DNA from: Streptomyces viridiviolaceus | GTDB lineage: Bacteria > Actinomycetota > Actinomycetes > Streptomycetales > Streptomycetaceae | NCBI RefSeq assembly: GCF_014650995.1 | Contig: NZ_BMWA01000003.1 | Location: forward strand, 186,001-250,000 | Length of the DNA: 64,000 bases | Direction: 5' to 3' | Shown: piece after piece, positions 24,617-32,930 of the stretch | Layout: each line of letters starts with the position of its first letter | How positions within the stretch are numbered: position 1 is the first letter of the stretch | Position numbers and translations under genes: made by a program | Notes under the pieces: generated by a model | Databases searched by the model: none | Told to the model about the DNA's origin: nothing | What the model saw: the letters and a program-made list of their open reading frames with translations, nothing else

Positions 24617-26208
24617 AGGATGTCCTCCTCCGTCTGGGCGTCGGCGGCCTCGGGTACGGCGGCCGCCTCACCGGGCGGGCCGCCGTGCGTCCACGGCGTC
24701 TGCTCCGGATCGGGCAGCCTGGCCCCGCCCCGCTGCTCGTGCTCGAACAGCGTGAAGCAGACCAGGTCGCCCTTCTCGGGCACCGACCCGGCCTCGGGCT
24801 CCTTGCCGCGGCCCATCTTGTCGACGATCCGCAGGACGAGCACGCCCTCGGCCTCCTGCCCGGCGAACTCGGCCGCCTGCGGTCTGCCGCCCAGCGACCG
24901 GTACACCTTGACCCGGTCGCCCAGGTGCGGCCGGTCCTCCGTGCGCACGGTGACCAGGGGGCGCGGGCTGGGCCGCTTGCCCTCGCTGTACGTCATGACC
25001 ACGTCCGTGACCTCGCCCGCGAACGCCTCGCCGGCCAGCCGCCGCCCGGCCATCACCAGGGGATCGTCCAGGGCCTCCTGCGCCTCCAGGCGGGCCTGCT
25101 CGCGCTCGCGCGTGGCGAGCTTGTTCGCCGCCGTCACCGCGTCGTCGCGGCGCGGCTGCGGGGGCTCGCCGGACAGGATGCGGTCGCGGTGTCCGGTGAA
25201 CGACCAGCGGTCGCGCGTCCACCGGTCCTCGACGTGCGCCCCCGCGGGCAGCTCCCGCAGCAGATCCAGGCCCCGCCAGACCGCGTCCCAGGTGGGACGC
25301 GTGCGGCTCTCGACCAGTGCGCGGATCTCCCGCTCCGCCGCGGTGAGGGCACCGAGCCGCTCGTCGGCCGCCTGCCCGTCCTCGGCGGCGGCGAGCGCGG
25401 TGCGGGCACGGTCGTAGCGCTCGATGGCGGGAGCGAGCAGCTTGTTGTCGAACGCCGGATCGGTGGCCGGCCCCGCGGGCGGGCACAGCAGCTGGCCGTC
25501 CGCGTCCCGCGCGAGTTCGGCGCGCAGCGCGGCCTCGGCCCCGGACGCCCCCCCGGGCGGGTCGATCCAGGCGAGCAGCGCGCCCAGGTGCTGGTCCTCC
25601 AGCGTGGACTGCCCCGTCGCCCAGTGCCGGCCCAGCAGGTCGGTCATGGCGAGCAGCAGCGAGGAGCCGGGGACCCGCGCCCGCTCCCCGTAGTGGGTCA
25701 GCCACCGGCCGAGCAGCGGCACCCTCGGCGGCGCCGGGTGCGGGGCCTCCGGGTCCTGCTCCGCGGTCCGCCGGAACCGCATGGACCGGCCCAGCAGGCG
25801 CACGAAGTCGACGCCCGCGCGGCTCGGCACGATCAGCTGCGCGGCGTCCGCGCACAGGTCGACCTCGACCTTGACCCGCTTGCCGGTCTCCGGGTCGGTC
25901 TCGGTGCGCTCGGCCGCCTCGACGGCGTCGGCGTACGCCTCGATGTGCGGCAGCACGACATCGGCGAGCTCGGCCAGGAAGGCGAACCGCAGATCGCGGT
26001 CGCGGGGCTGCGGGACGACCAGCAGGTGCGGCGCGTCCCGGTCGGTGCCGGCCAACGCGCCGAGCGGGGCGCCGGCCTCGCCCGCGGTGGTGAGCGGCAC
26101 GAACACCAGCGGCCGGTCGGACAGATGCCGGTGCCGGACCGTGGCGGCCGACTGGGCGCGGCCGGTGCGCACGGCCTCCAGCCGGGCGAGTGTGGTGATC
26201 AGCGACAC
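24613..26208 (-). CDS. Protein of unknown family linking a Fe-S nuclease and an SF1 helicase
   Basis: A 531-residue cytosolic protein in which I recognise no domain. The N-terminal half is mixed alpha/beta (RPLVFVPLTTAG, LLVVPQPRDRDLRFAFLAELADVVLPHI). The middle is helical and charged. Residues 330-380 are rich in Arg/Glu and helical. The last 130 residues are beta-rich (EVTDVVMTYSEGKRPSPRPLVTVRTEDRPHLGDRVKVYRS, then VLVLRIVDKMGRGKEPEAGSVPEKGDLVCFTLF), like an OB or SH3-type nucleic-acid-binding barrel. GTG 26208 has GAGGGG nine bases upstream. It is coupled to the helicase and lies 37 bp after the nuclease. It could be the scaffold or single-strand-binding part of one complex. Confidence 0.75.
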   Translation of the reverse strand: MSLITTLARLEAVRTGRAQSAATVRHRHLSDRPLVFVPLTTAGEAGAPLGALAGTDRDAPHLLVVPQPRDRDLRFAFLAELADVVLPHIEAYADAVEAAERTETDPETGKRVKVEVDLCADAAQLIVPSRAGVDFVRLLGRSMRFRRTAEQDPEAPHPAPPRVPLLGRWLTHYGERARVPGSSLLLAMTDLLGRHWATGQSTLEDQHLGALLAWIDPPGGASGAEAALRAELARDADGQLLCPPAGPATDPAFDNKLLAPAIERYDRARTALAAAEDGQAADERLGALTAAEREIRALVESRTRPTWDAVWRGLDLLRELPAGAHVEDRWTRDRWSFTGHRDRILSGEPPQPRRDDAVTAANKLATREREQARLEAQEALDDPLVMAGRRLAGEAFAGEVTDVVMTYSEGKRPSPRPLVTVRTEDRPHLGDRVKVYRSLGGRPQAAEFAGQEAEGVLVLRIVDKMGRGKEPEAGSVPEKGDLVCFTLFEHEQRGGARLPDPEQTPWTHGGPPGEAAAVPEAADAQTEEDIL

Positions 26209-26245
26209 CGGGCGGCCCCCTCGGGACGGTTCTGCCGGACAGCGG

Positions 26246-27430
26246 TCACAGTGCCCCGCCTCCCGCCGTCGCCAGCGCCTCCGCCCGCAGGGCCGCCGCC
26301 CTGCGCAGCGCCGCCACCGCCGGGTCGGCCGGGTCGCCGGCCTCGCCGCGGGCCGCCGCCAGGACGTCCTCCACCGTGGACAGCCCGCCCAGCTCGGCGC
26401 GCACCGGGCGGCCGAGGGAGGTCACCGCGCCGGCCTCGCGGGACCGGGCGCGGCAGTGGAAGGCCAGCTCGCAGGCGGACAGGCACTCCGGCGCGTACGT
26501 CGCCGGGACCGCCTCGACCGCGGCCGTCAGCTCGTCGGCGGGCAGGTCGGGGGAGAAGCACACGCCCTCGGGAAGGGCGTCGGCGATGTCCTCGATGCGG
26601 GTGAGGCGGGCCAGCTGGCGGTCGGTCACCGCGCGCTGCTTGCGGACGTCCACGGCGGACGCGGTGGGCAGGTTGGAGAAGTCCTTCGGGCAGACGAGGA
26701 GGATCCGGTGGCGCACGCGCGGTGACGGGCTCAGGCGCGCGGCCACCTGCTCCAGGGCCAGCACGTACACCGCGGCCTGCCGCGCGGCGGCGCCCACCTT
26801 CGCCGGGTCCGCCGAGCCGTCCAGCATCGGGAAGGACTTGATCTCGACGACCGTCCAGCTGCCGTCCGGGTGCACGACCACCGCGTCCGGCTCCAGGAAC
26901 GCGGGGGAGCCGGCGACGTCGAGCGCGAGCATCGGGTGGTCCAGCAGGGTCCAGGTGCCGGGCGCCTCGGTGGCCTCCCGCAGCGCCAGCGACGTCCGTG
27001 CCGCGCGCCCCTCGGGGCCGGTCGCGGACAGGGCGGGCACCTGGGCCCCGGCGGGCGGCTCGGCACTCCGGTCCAGCTTGTCGTGCACGAGCCGCAGCAG
27101 CTCGGCGCCGCCGTCCGCCTTGACCCGCGCCTCGAACGCGTTGCCCCGCATGAACGCGAACTGCGACTGCCCGAAGACGGCCGGCGAGCCCAGCGCGCTC
27201 GCCAGCGACGCCTTGTCCACCCCGGCGCCGTCGAGGATCGCACGCCGTCTGCACCCGGGGTTGGCGGCGAGGGCCGCGAGTGCGCGCGCGTCCAGCGACT
27301 TGGCCGGTACGTCTCGACCGCGCAGCTCAGCGAGCCGGTGCCGGAGCGCCGTCCCCCGCGTCCGTGGGTGAGGCGTCCGGTTCGGCTCCTGCCCCGAACC
27401 GCTGGTCGCGCTGCCGTGGAATTCGCTCAC
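26246..27430 (-). CDS. Fe-S cluster PD-(D/E)XK nuclease (Cas4/AddB/Dna2-like)
   Basis: A RecB-family nuclease of about 394 residues. Numbered from GTG 27430: motif GNAFE (Gly96, Glu100), Asp182 in EPDAVV, Glu197-x-Lys199 in VVEIKSF, and Gln218/Tyr222 in RQAAVY. These make a complete RecB active site. A lone Cys60 near the N-terminus plus Cys316, Cys320 and Cys326 (CLSACELAFHC) reproduce the split cysteine set that holds a 4Fe-4S cluster in Cas4, AddB and Dna2. No helicase is fused; the helicase is two genes downstream. The start is uncertain: GTG 27430 or TTG 27460, both overlapping the PAP2 gene, with no clear ribosome site. Confidence 0.85.
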   Translation of the reverse strand: MSEFHGSATSGSGQEPNRTPHPRTRGTALRHRLAELRGRDVPAKSLDARALAALAANPGCRRRAILDGAGVDKASLASALGSPAVFGQSQFAFMRGNAFEARVKADGGAELLRLVHDKLDRSAEPPAGAQVPALSATGPEGRAARTSLALREATEAPGTWTLLDHPMLALDVAGSPAFLEPDAVVVHPDGSWTVVEIKSFPMLDGSADPAKVGAAARQAAVYVLALEQVAARLSPSPRVRHRILLVCPKDFSNLPTASAVDVRKQRAVTDRQLARLTRIEDIADALPEGVCFSPDLPADELTAAVEAVPATYAPECLSACELAFHCRARSREAGAVTSLGRPVRAELGGLSTVEDVLAAARGEAGDPADPAVAALRRAAALRAEALATAGGGAL

Positions 27431-28280
27431 CCGCGGAAGTCTGGCATCCGCCACTGACAATCGAGGAACGCGCGTCGTCGGAGACCGGTGCGACCGGCGT
27501 GAAACGGGCCGTGAGCCGTGCCCGCGCCCGGTCCGCGCCCCGCATCACGTACGGCGTCAGCAGCAGTCCGGCACCCATCACGGCCGCGCCCGCGACCGCG
27601 TCCAGGAAGTAGTGGTTGGCGGTGCCCATCACCACGATCGTGGTCACCAGCGGGTAGACGACGCCGGCAGCCTTGGCCGCACGCGTACCGCCGTGGCGCC
27701 ACAGCATCACGCCGCACCACAGCGCCCAGCCCACGTGCAGGCTCGGCATGGCCGCGTACTGGTTGGTCATCCCGCCCAGGCCCCGGGGGGCGCTCGCCTC
27801 CCCGCCCCACCAGCCGTACGAGCTGTAGTACGCCATCGTGTCGACGAACCCGTGGCCCGGGTCCAGCAGGCGCGGCGGACAGGTCGGCAGCAGGGTGAAG
27901 CCGATGAGACCTATGAACGTGGACGTCATCAGCCAGGTGCGGGCGGCCCGGTAGCGCACCGTGCGGGACCGGAAGATCCAGACCAGGATCGCGGGCGTGA
28001 CCACGTAGTGCAGCGACGCGTACCAGAAGTCGGCCGGCACGCCGAGCCAGGGCTCGCGGGTGAAGACGCGGTTGAGCGGGTGCTCCGCGTTGAGGTGCAG
28101 CACCTTCTCGATGCGCAGGATCGCCAGGCCGTGGTCGACGGCGTCCGAGACGTCGCCGCGCACCAGGAGACGGCCCGCCGAGTAGCAGGCGTACACCAGG
28201 ACGATCAGCGGCAGCTCGGTCCACCAGCGCAGCCGAGTCTTCGGGACCGCCTCGGTGCCCGGTGTCTCGGTGTGCGGCAT
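27327..28280 (-). CDS. PAP2-superfamily membrane phosphatase (inositolphosphotransferase/Aur1-like)
   Basis: A 317-residue integral membrane enzyme with about six helices. The PAP2 phosphatase motifs are [16 protein letters not shown] (the PSxH motif) and [13 protein letters not shown] (the His/Asp motif). The PAP2_3 subtype acts on lipid or prenyl phosphates or transfers phospho-head groups. ATG 28280 has GGGAGG upstream. The last 45 residues are polar and Pro/Ala-rich and overlap the start of the nuclease gene by about 104 bp on the same strand, an unusually long overlap. It may start the transcript that continues into the nuclease operon. Confidence 0.85.
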   Translation of the reverse strand: MPHTETPGTEAVPKTRLRWWTELPLIVLVYACYSAGRLLVRGDVSDAVDHGLAILRIEKVLHLNAEHPLNRVFTREPWLGVPADFWYASLHYVVTPAILVWIFRSRTVRYRAARTWLMTSTFIGLIGFTLLPTCPPRLLDPGHGFVDTMAYYSSYGWWGGEASAPRGLGGMTNQYAAMPSLHVGWALWCGVMLWRHGGTRAAKAAGVVYPLVTTIVVMGTANHYFLDAVAGAAVMGAGLLLTPYVMRGADRARARLTARFTPVAPVSDDARSSIVSGGCQTSAGERIPRQRDQRFGAGAEPDASPTDAGDGAPAPAR

Positions 28281-28471
28281 CCGATCGCCCTCCCCCTTCG
28301 TCCCCGCGCGCCCCCGTCGGGCCGGGCGTGTCACTCTACGGCGTACTCCTGCGCTCCTCCCGGAGCGCCCCCGGCCCTGATAGACGCGGGGATCGCCCCG
28401 TGGGTTGCCCCTGTGCCCCGTGCGCGATGATGGAGGCGTTCCGCCTGACATTTCTCCCCGAAAGGCCCCTC

Positions 28472-29068
28472 ATGGCACCGCGCATCCTGCTGGCCCGGCA
28501 CGGACAGACGGAGTGGTCGCTGTCCGGCAGACACACCGGCAGGACCGACGTGCCGCTCCTGGAGGAGGGCCGCCGGGGCGCGAAGCTGCTCGGCGAGCGC
28601 CTGCACCGGGCACCGCTGGACGGTCTGGCCGGCGTCGAGGTGCGCACCAGCCCGCTCTCCCGCGCGCGTGAGACCTGCGAACTCGCGGGCTTCGGCGAGC
28701 GCGCCCGCACCTGGGACACCCTGATGGAGTGGGACTACGGGGCGTACGAGGGCATGACCCCGGCCGAGATACAGGCCGTCCGGCCCGGCTGGCTGATCTG
28801 GCGGGACGGGGTGCCCGGCGGCGAGAGCCTCGCGGACCTGACCGCGCGCGCGGACGAGGTGGTCGCGTGGGCCCGCGAGGCGGACCGTGACGTCCTGGTC
28901 TTCGCGCACGGGCACATCCTGCGGTCGATCGGCGCGCGGTGGCTGGGGCTGGGGCTGGACTTCGCGGCCCGGATACGGCTGAACCCCACGTCGCTGTCGG
29001 TGCTGGGGTGGGCCTACGGGGAGCCGGCGATCGAGAGCTGGAACGACGTGGGGCACCTGGCCGGCTGA
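28472..29068 (+). CDS. Histidine phosphatase family protein (phosphoglycerate mutase-like)
   Basis: A 198-residue cytosolic phosphatase. The catalytic RHG motif is [11 protein letters not shown] at the N-terminus. The second half holds [12 protein letters not shown], the conserved Arg in [12 protein letters not shown] and the second His in VFAHGHILR. This is the full set for the branch-2-like broad phosphatases such as GpmB/CobC. I chose ATG 28472, which begins right at the first beta strand ([11 protein letters not shown]) after AAAGG; in-frame ATGs near 28426 would add a non-conserved leader. The substrate is unknown. It stands alone and diverges from the PAP2 gene. Confidence 0.85.
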   Translation: MAPRILLARHGQTEWSLSGRHTGRTDVPLLEEGRRGAKLLGERLHRAPLDGLAGVEVRTSPLSRARETCELAGFGERARTWDTLMEWDYGAYEGMTPAEIQAVRPGWLIWRDGVPGGESLADLTARADEVVAWAREADRDVLVFAHGHILRSIGARWLGLGLDFAARIRLNPTSLSVLGWAYGEPAIESWNDVGHLAG

Positions 29069-29213
29069 CGTCCGCCGCCGTGGCCGCGGGCGGTCGTGCC
29101 TCCCCGGTGCCCGAACGGCCTGGGAGGCGCCCCGCAGCGGTACCCCGTGGGCGTCGGGCCGCGCGCCCCGCCCGCCCGCACGGACGCGGGGCCCGCCACC
29201 GCCCGCGGCCGCG

Positions 29214-30680
29214 TCACACCGTCCGCGGCAGCGACGCGTGGCGTTCCAGGAACGCCGACACCCCCGACGCCCGCCGGTGCGGCAGCAGTACCCGTGCCGT
29301 GCCCGCCAGCATCGTGCGGATCCGCGAGGACTGGACCTCGTCCAGCAGGTCCAGCACCCGCATCCCCGCCGTCGCCGCCTCGTCGGGCCGGCCGCCGCGG
29401 GCCAGGTCGTCCGCCAGCTCGGCCGAGTACAGCGCGATGTTCCGGGTGAAGTGCGGGTCCTGCAGCTCGGCCGCCCGCCGGGCGTGCCGCGCCGCCCGCG
29501 GCCAGTCGCCCAGCGTCGACCAGCACTGCGCCTCCAGCGCCTCCAGCTCGGCCTCCCCGTAGAAGCTCATCCACTCGGGGTCGGCGTCCGAGGGGCCCCG
29601 CTCGAAGAGGGTCTGCGCCCGGGTCAGCGCCTGCTCGCAGCCGACGCGGTCGGCGAGCCCGGCCCAGCCGCCCGCCTCGCGCAGGGCGAGCAGGGAGGTC
29701 AGCCGCGGGGAGCCGAGGGGGCGGGCGGCGCGCTGTGCGGCCTGGGCCGCCCGCACCGCCTCGCGGGGCCGGCCGGCGTCGCGGGCGAGGAACGCGGTGT
29801 TGCAGAAGGCGTGCGCCTCCAGGCCCGGGTCCCCGGTCATCCGGGCGGTGGCGAGGGCCTCCGCGTAGTGGGAGCGCGCGTCGTCGAAGCGGCCGGAGTC
29901 GTGTGCCAGCCAGCCCACGGAGATCGCCAGCTCACCGGCGCCCGAATAGAGCCGGTCCGCCGTGGCCTGCCGCGACGCGCCGGCGTCCAGCAGCGCGTAC
30001 GCGGCGCGCAGCGGGGCCGCCGCGCGTCGGTAGAGGCCGTCGGCGCCGTGCCGGTCGTCGAGCAGCCGGATCCGGCGGACGGCTTCCTCGAGGGCGCCCG
30101 CGTCGCTCGCCCCGGCGCGGCGCACGGGGCGCTGGGCCGCCGCGGCGTCGAGGGCGAGCCCCAGGGGGCCCAGCGAGGCGGCGGCCACCGTGGCGCCGCC
30201 GGTCATGAATGCGCGACGCAGCACGTCGCTCTCCTCGTGGTTGTGGTGCGTGTCGTACGGGTCCTGCGGGTCGTGCGGGTGGTGCGGGTCCTGCGTCTCG
30301 TACGGCTCGCCGGTCCCATAGGTCTCACCGCCGACGAGCGGTGAACGGCCGGGGTGCGCCGGGAGCGCGTCCTCGGCGGCGCGCGCTCGGCGTCCGCGCA
30401 CGGACGAGCGGGGCGCGAACCCCAGGTCGGTGAGCGTGCGGCCGGGGAACATGTGCAGGAACACCCGTTCGTACGCGTAGTTGGGGCAGCGGATCTCGCC
30501 CGCCTCCACCCGGCCGACGTAACGCGCGTCACAGCTGACCCGCTCACCGATCTCGCGGGCGGCCCGGCGGACCGCCGCCGCGAACTCGGCCGGTGAGCGC
30601 CGGCCGCGCAACTGCCGGAAGGCGAGATTCGGCTGCGGTGGCCGGTCGGGCTGGGCGGAGGTCACCGTTGACGACGCCAT
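29214..30680 (-). CDS. NsdA-like regulator: N-terminal HTH-like segment plus TPR-like domain
   Basis: A 488-residue cytosolic protein. Residues about 25-95 (SPAEFAAAVRRAAREIGERVSC, ARYVGRVEAGEIRCPNYAYERVF) form the XRE-like unit found in Streptomyces NsdA-type negative regulators of development. Residues about 110-160 contain a low-complexity His/Asp/Pro stretch (HHPHDP, THHNHEE). A Tat- or anchor-like RRAFMTGGATVAAASLGPLGLALDAAAA follows at about 163-190. The rest is helical TPR-like repeats. ATG 30680 is the natural start. It may repress antibiotic or sporulation genes. The internal hydrophobic stretch is shared by this family and is not clearly a signal. Confidence 0.75.
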   Translation of the reverse strand: MASSTVTSAQPDRPPQPNLAFRQLRGRRSPAEFAAAVRRAAREIGERVSCDARYVGRVEAGEIRCPNYAYERVFLHMFPGRTLTDLGFAPRSSVRGRRARAAEDALPAHPGRSPLVGGETYGTGEPYETQDPHHPHDPQDPYDTHHNHEESDVLRRAFMTGGATVAAASLGPLGLALDAAAAQRPVRRAGASDAGALEEAVRRIRLLDDRHGADGLYRRAAAPLRAAYALLDAGASRQATADRLYSGAGELAISVGWLAHDSGRFDDARSHYAEALATARMTGDPGLEAHAFCNTAFLARDAGRPREAVRAAQAAQRAARPLGSPRLTSLLALREAGGWAGLADRVGCEQALTRAQTLFERGPSDADPEWMSFYGEAELEALEAQCWSTLGDWPRAARHARRAAELQDPHFTRNIALYSAELADDLARGGRPDEAATAGMRVLDLLDEVQSSRIRTMLAGTARVLLPHRRASGVSAFLERHASLPRTV

Positions 30681-30960
30681 GGCCGGGTCCTCTCGTGCGA
30701 ACCGTCGAACCATGCCGGAGCCAGAACGAGTTGTACGGATTCTTCCGTGTGTCGTCCTGTTTCCGGCGGGCAAGAACGTACCTGCTGTGACGGACCCGCC
30801 ACGCGGTGTTTGGCTACAAACCGGATATCTCATCCACGATCTGCCATGAAGTGCCATCCTTTGCGGCGCACTTGCGCCGTAGCCGTTGACGGCCCTCCGC
30901 GTTGAACCGGTCGGACCGGGAGGCCCCCGACTCCCGACCGCTCGTCCAAGGAGGGGTTCC

Positions 30961-31350
30961 GTGGTGGAGGCCGGGATGGAGACCAGCCGGATCAACGATC
31001 CTTGCATCGCCTGTGACGTCGTCACCGTGCCGACCCGGCAGGGTCTGGAGGCGGTCGACATCCTCAGACGGGGAGCGGGTGAGGCGGTGGGTCCCGTACT
31101 CCACGACGACGGCTGCGGCACCCTGGGCTTCCTGGTGCCGCCGGGGACGGCCGCCGCGTGGGACGTTCCCGGGAGCACGTGCACCGGGACCGACGGCCGT
31201 GGGCTCGACCTGAACCCCCAGCCCCCGGTGGAGGGCTCGGACTGGCTGCTGCCGCCCGGGGAGGCGGACCTGGCGACGGACCCGGCCGTGCTGCGGGACG
31301 CGCTGGGGGAGGCCGCCCGGCTGATCGAGGCGGCCGACAACTGCCGCTGA
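30961..31350 (+). CDS. Conserved hypothetical protein, Streptomyces-type
   Basis: A 129-residue cytosolic protein. It contains the paired-cysteine start PCIACDVVTVPTRQGLEAVDILR, a beta-rich centre (VGPVLHDDGCGTLGFLVPPGTAAAWDVPGSTCTGT) and a short C-terminal helix. I know similar proteins only as uncharacterised Streptomyces conserved proteins. GTG 30961 has a clear AAGGAGG six bases upstream, which decides against the longer frame from 30886. It diverges from the NsdA-like gene across a 280-base AT-richer region that must hold both promoters. Confidence 0.7.
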   Translation: MVEAGMETSRINDPCIACDVVTVPTRQGLEAVDILRRGAGEAVGPVLHDDGCGTLGFLVPPGTAAAWDVPGSTCTGTDGRGLDLNPQPPVEGSDWLLPPGEADLATDPAVLRDALGEAARLIEAADNCR

Positions 31351-31411
31351 GCGCGTGCGCCCGAAAACCGGCCCGGGCGCAGGCGCCGGTGGAGCGGCCG
31401 ATAATGGCCGG

Positions 31412-32281
31412 ATGGGAAAGTCGAGGAACGCCCGGCGCGGGCGCGCGGTCGCGGCAGCCGTCGTCGAGGAGGTCGACGGCGGGCTCGCCGAGCTGATCCC
31501 CGACCGGGAGCGTGCGCGGGGCTGGACGCTGCTGATCGACGGTGCCCCGCAGTCGCACGTCGACCTCGACGACCCGGCGTACCTGTCGTTCGAGTACCAG
31601 CGCCGCCTCGGACACGTCATCGACCTGGTCGCCCCCTCGGGCAAGCCCGTCCACGCCGTGCACCTGGGCGGCGGCGCCCTCACGCTCGCCCGGTACGTCG
31701 CCGCCACCCGGCCCCGCTCCACCCAGCAGGTCGTCGAGCGGGACGCCGGCCTCGTCCAACTGGTCCGCCGCGAACTGCCGCTGGACCCCGGCGCCCGGAT
31801 CCGGGTGCGCTCCGTGGACGCCCGTGCCGGGCTGGCCAAGGTGCCCGACGGCTGGGCGCACCTGATCATCGCGGACGTCTTCAGCGGCGCCCGCACCCCG
31901 GCCCACCTGACGTCCACCGAGTTCCTCGACGAGGTGCGGCGCGCCCTCGGCCCCGGCGGCGTCTTCGCCGCCAACCTCGCCGACGGTCCGCCGCTGGCCC
32001 ACCTGCGGGGCCAGATCGCCACCGCGGCGCACCGCTTCCCCGAGCTCGCCCTGATCGCCGACCCGGCCGTGCTGCGCGGCAAACGCTTCGGCAACGCGGT
32101 CCTCGTCGCCTCCGACCTCCCGCTTCCGGTCGCCGAACTCACCCGCCGTGCCGCGTCCGACCCGCACCCGGGCCGTGTGGAGCACGGAAGGGCGCTGACC
32201 GACTTCACGGGAGGGGCCGTGCCCGTGACGGACGCCGCGGCGGTGGCGTCGCCGGCACCGCCACCGTCCGTGTTCACCTGA
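31412..32281 (+). CDS. Spermidine synthase-like methyltransferase-fold protein
   Basis: A 289-residue cytosolic protein with the Rossmann-like core of polyamine synthases: DPAYLSFEYQRRLGHVIDLV, then HAVHLGGGALTLARYVAATRP (the SAM-like glycine loop), VVERDAGLVQLVRRELPL (acidic ribose-binding residue), and IIADVFSGARTPAHL with the conserved Asp. Members of this actinobacterial branch are often annotated as fused or spermidine synthase-like proteins, but the polyamine-site residues cannot be confirmed here. The C-terminal 40 residues are Pro/Ala-rich. ATG 31412 has no strong ribosome site. It lies 61 bp downstream of the small hypothetical gene and may share its transcript. Confidence 0.78.
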   Translation: MGKSRNARRGRAVAAAVVEEVDGGLAELIPDRERARGWTLLIDGAPQSHVDLDDPAYLSFEYQRRLGHVIDLVAPSGKPVHAVHLGGGALTLARYVAATRPRSTQQVVERDAGLVQLVRRELPLDPGARIRVRSVDARAGLAKVPDGWAHLIIADVFSGARTPAHLTSTEFLDEVRRALGPGGVFAANLADGPPLAHLRGQIATAAHRFPELALIADPAVLRGKRFGNAVLVASDLPLPVAELTRRAASDPHPGRVEHGRALTDFTGGAVPVTDAAAVASPAPPPSVFT

Positions 32282-32290
32282 GCCGGGGCG

Positions 32291-32830
32291 TCAGTAGCTC
32301 CCGATCTCCACCCGCGGCGGGCCGTCGTGCCAGGTGCAGAACACCGACACCCGGTCCGCGCCCGAGGTGAACTCCACCCGGATCCACGTCTCCGTCTTCC
32401 ACACCTGCATCGACCAGCCCGCGCCCGGCGTGGCCGACACCAGGGACGCGGACGACGGCCCCAGGTCGAAGACCGCCCGCCCGCCGTCGGTGTCGTAACT
32501 CCTGACCCGGCCGGAGCCGGTGGGGGAGGGGCTCGGTGCGGGGGGAGCGGTGGCCGTCGCCGTCCGCGACGGCGAGGGGCTCGGCTCGCGGGGCACCCGG
32601 CTCGGCGTCGGCGACGGACTCGCCGTCGGCGACGGCCGTCCGGTCGACGACGCCGCCGGCTCCTGCTCCCGGGCGCTCACGTCGGCCGCCGTGATGGGCA
32701 GGGCGCGGGGCGGGTCGTACGCCGTGCCCGCCATCACCGTGTGCACGCCCCACCACGACAGCGTGACCGCCGCGCCGGTGGCGAGCAGCCAGGCCAGTAC
32801 GTGTACGAGTCCTCTGCGCATCGCGGCCAT
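32291..32830 (-). CDS. Membrane-anchored protein with a Pro/Ser-rich stalk
   Basis: A 179-residue protein with an N-terminal membrane segment (about 8-35: RGLVHVLAWLLATGAAVTLSWW). A Pro/Ser/Thr-rich extracellular stalk (about 60-105) follows. The small beta-rich C-terminal domain (VFDLGPSSASLVSATPGAGWSMQVWKTETWIRVEF, FCTWHDGPPRVEIGSY) has one cysteine. Such proteins usually project a small domain through the cell wall. Codon 32830 (MAAMRRG) follows GAGG; the second ATG at 32821 is also possible. It is convergent with the methyltransferase-fold gene and divergent from the two-component system; its function is unknown. Confidence 0.72.
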   Translation of the reverse strand: MAAMRRGLVHVLAWLLATGAAVTLSWWGVHTVMAGTAYDPPRALPITAADVSAREQEPAASSTGRPSPTASPSPTPSRVPREPSPSPSRTATATAPPAPSPSPTGSGRVRSYDTDGGRAVFDLGPSSASLVSATPGAGWSMQVWKTETWIRVEFTSGADRVSVFCTWHDGPPRVEIGSY

Positions 32831-32930
32831 ACTGCCTCATGAGCCCCGGGAGTGTCGCCCGCGCGGGAGCCGGGGCGGAGTTGTCCACAGGCCCGTACCG
32901 GCCCGGCCCGCATGGCGTACGGTGCGGCGC

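Noticed and set aside
30230..30310. Tandem repeat resembling a small CRISPR or satellite
   Set aside because: The units are short and in frame with the His/Asp/Pro coding region of the NsdA-like gene; there are no spacers or cas genes.
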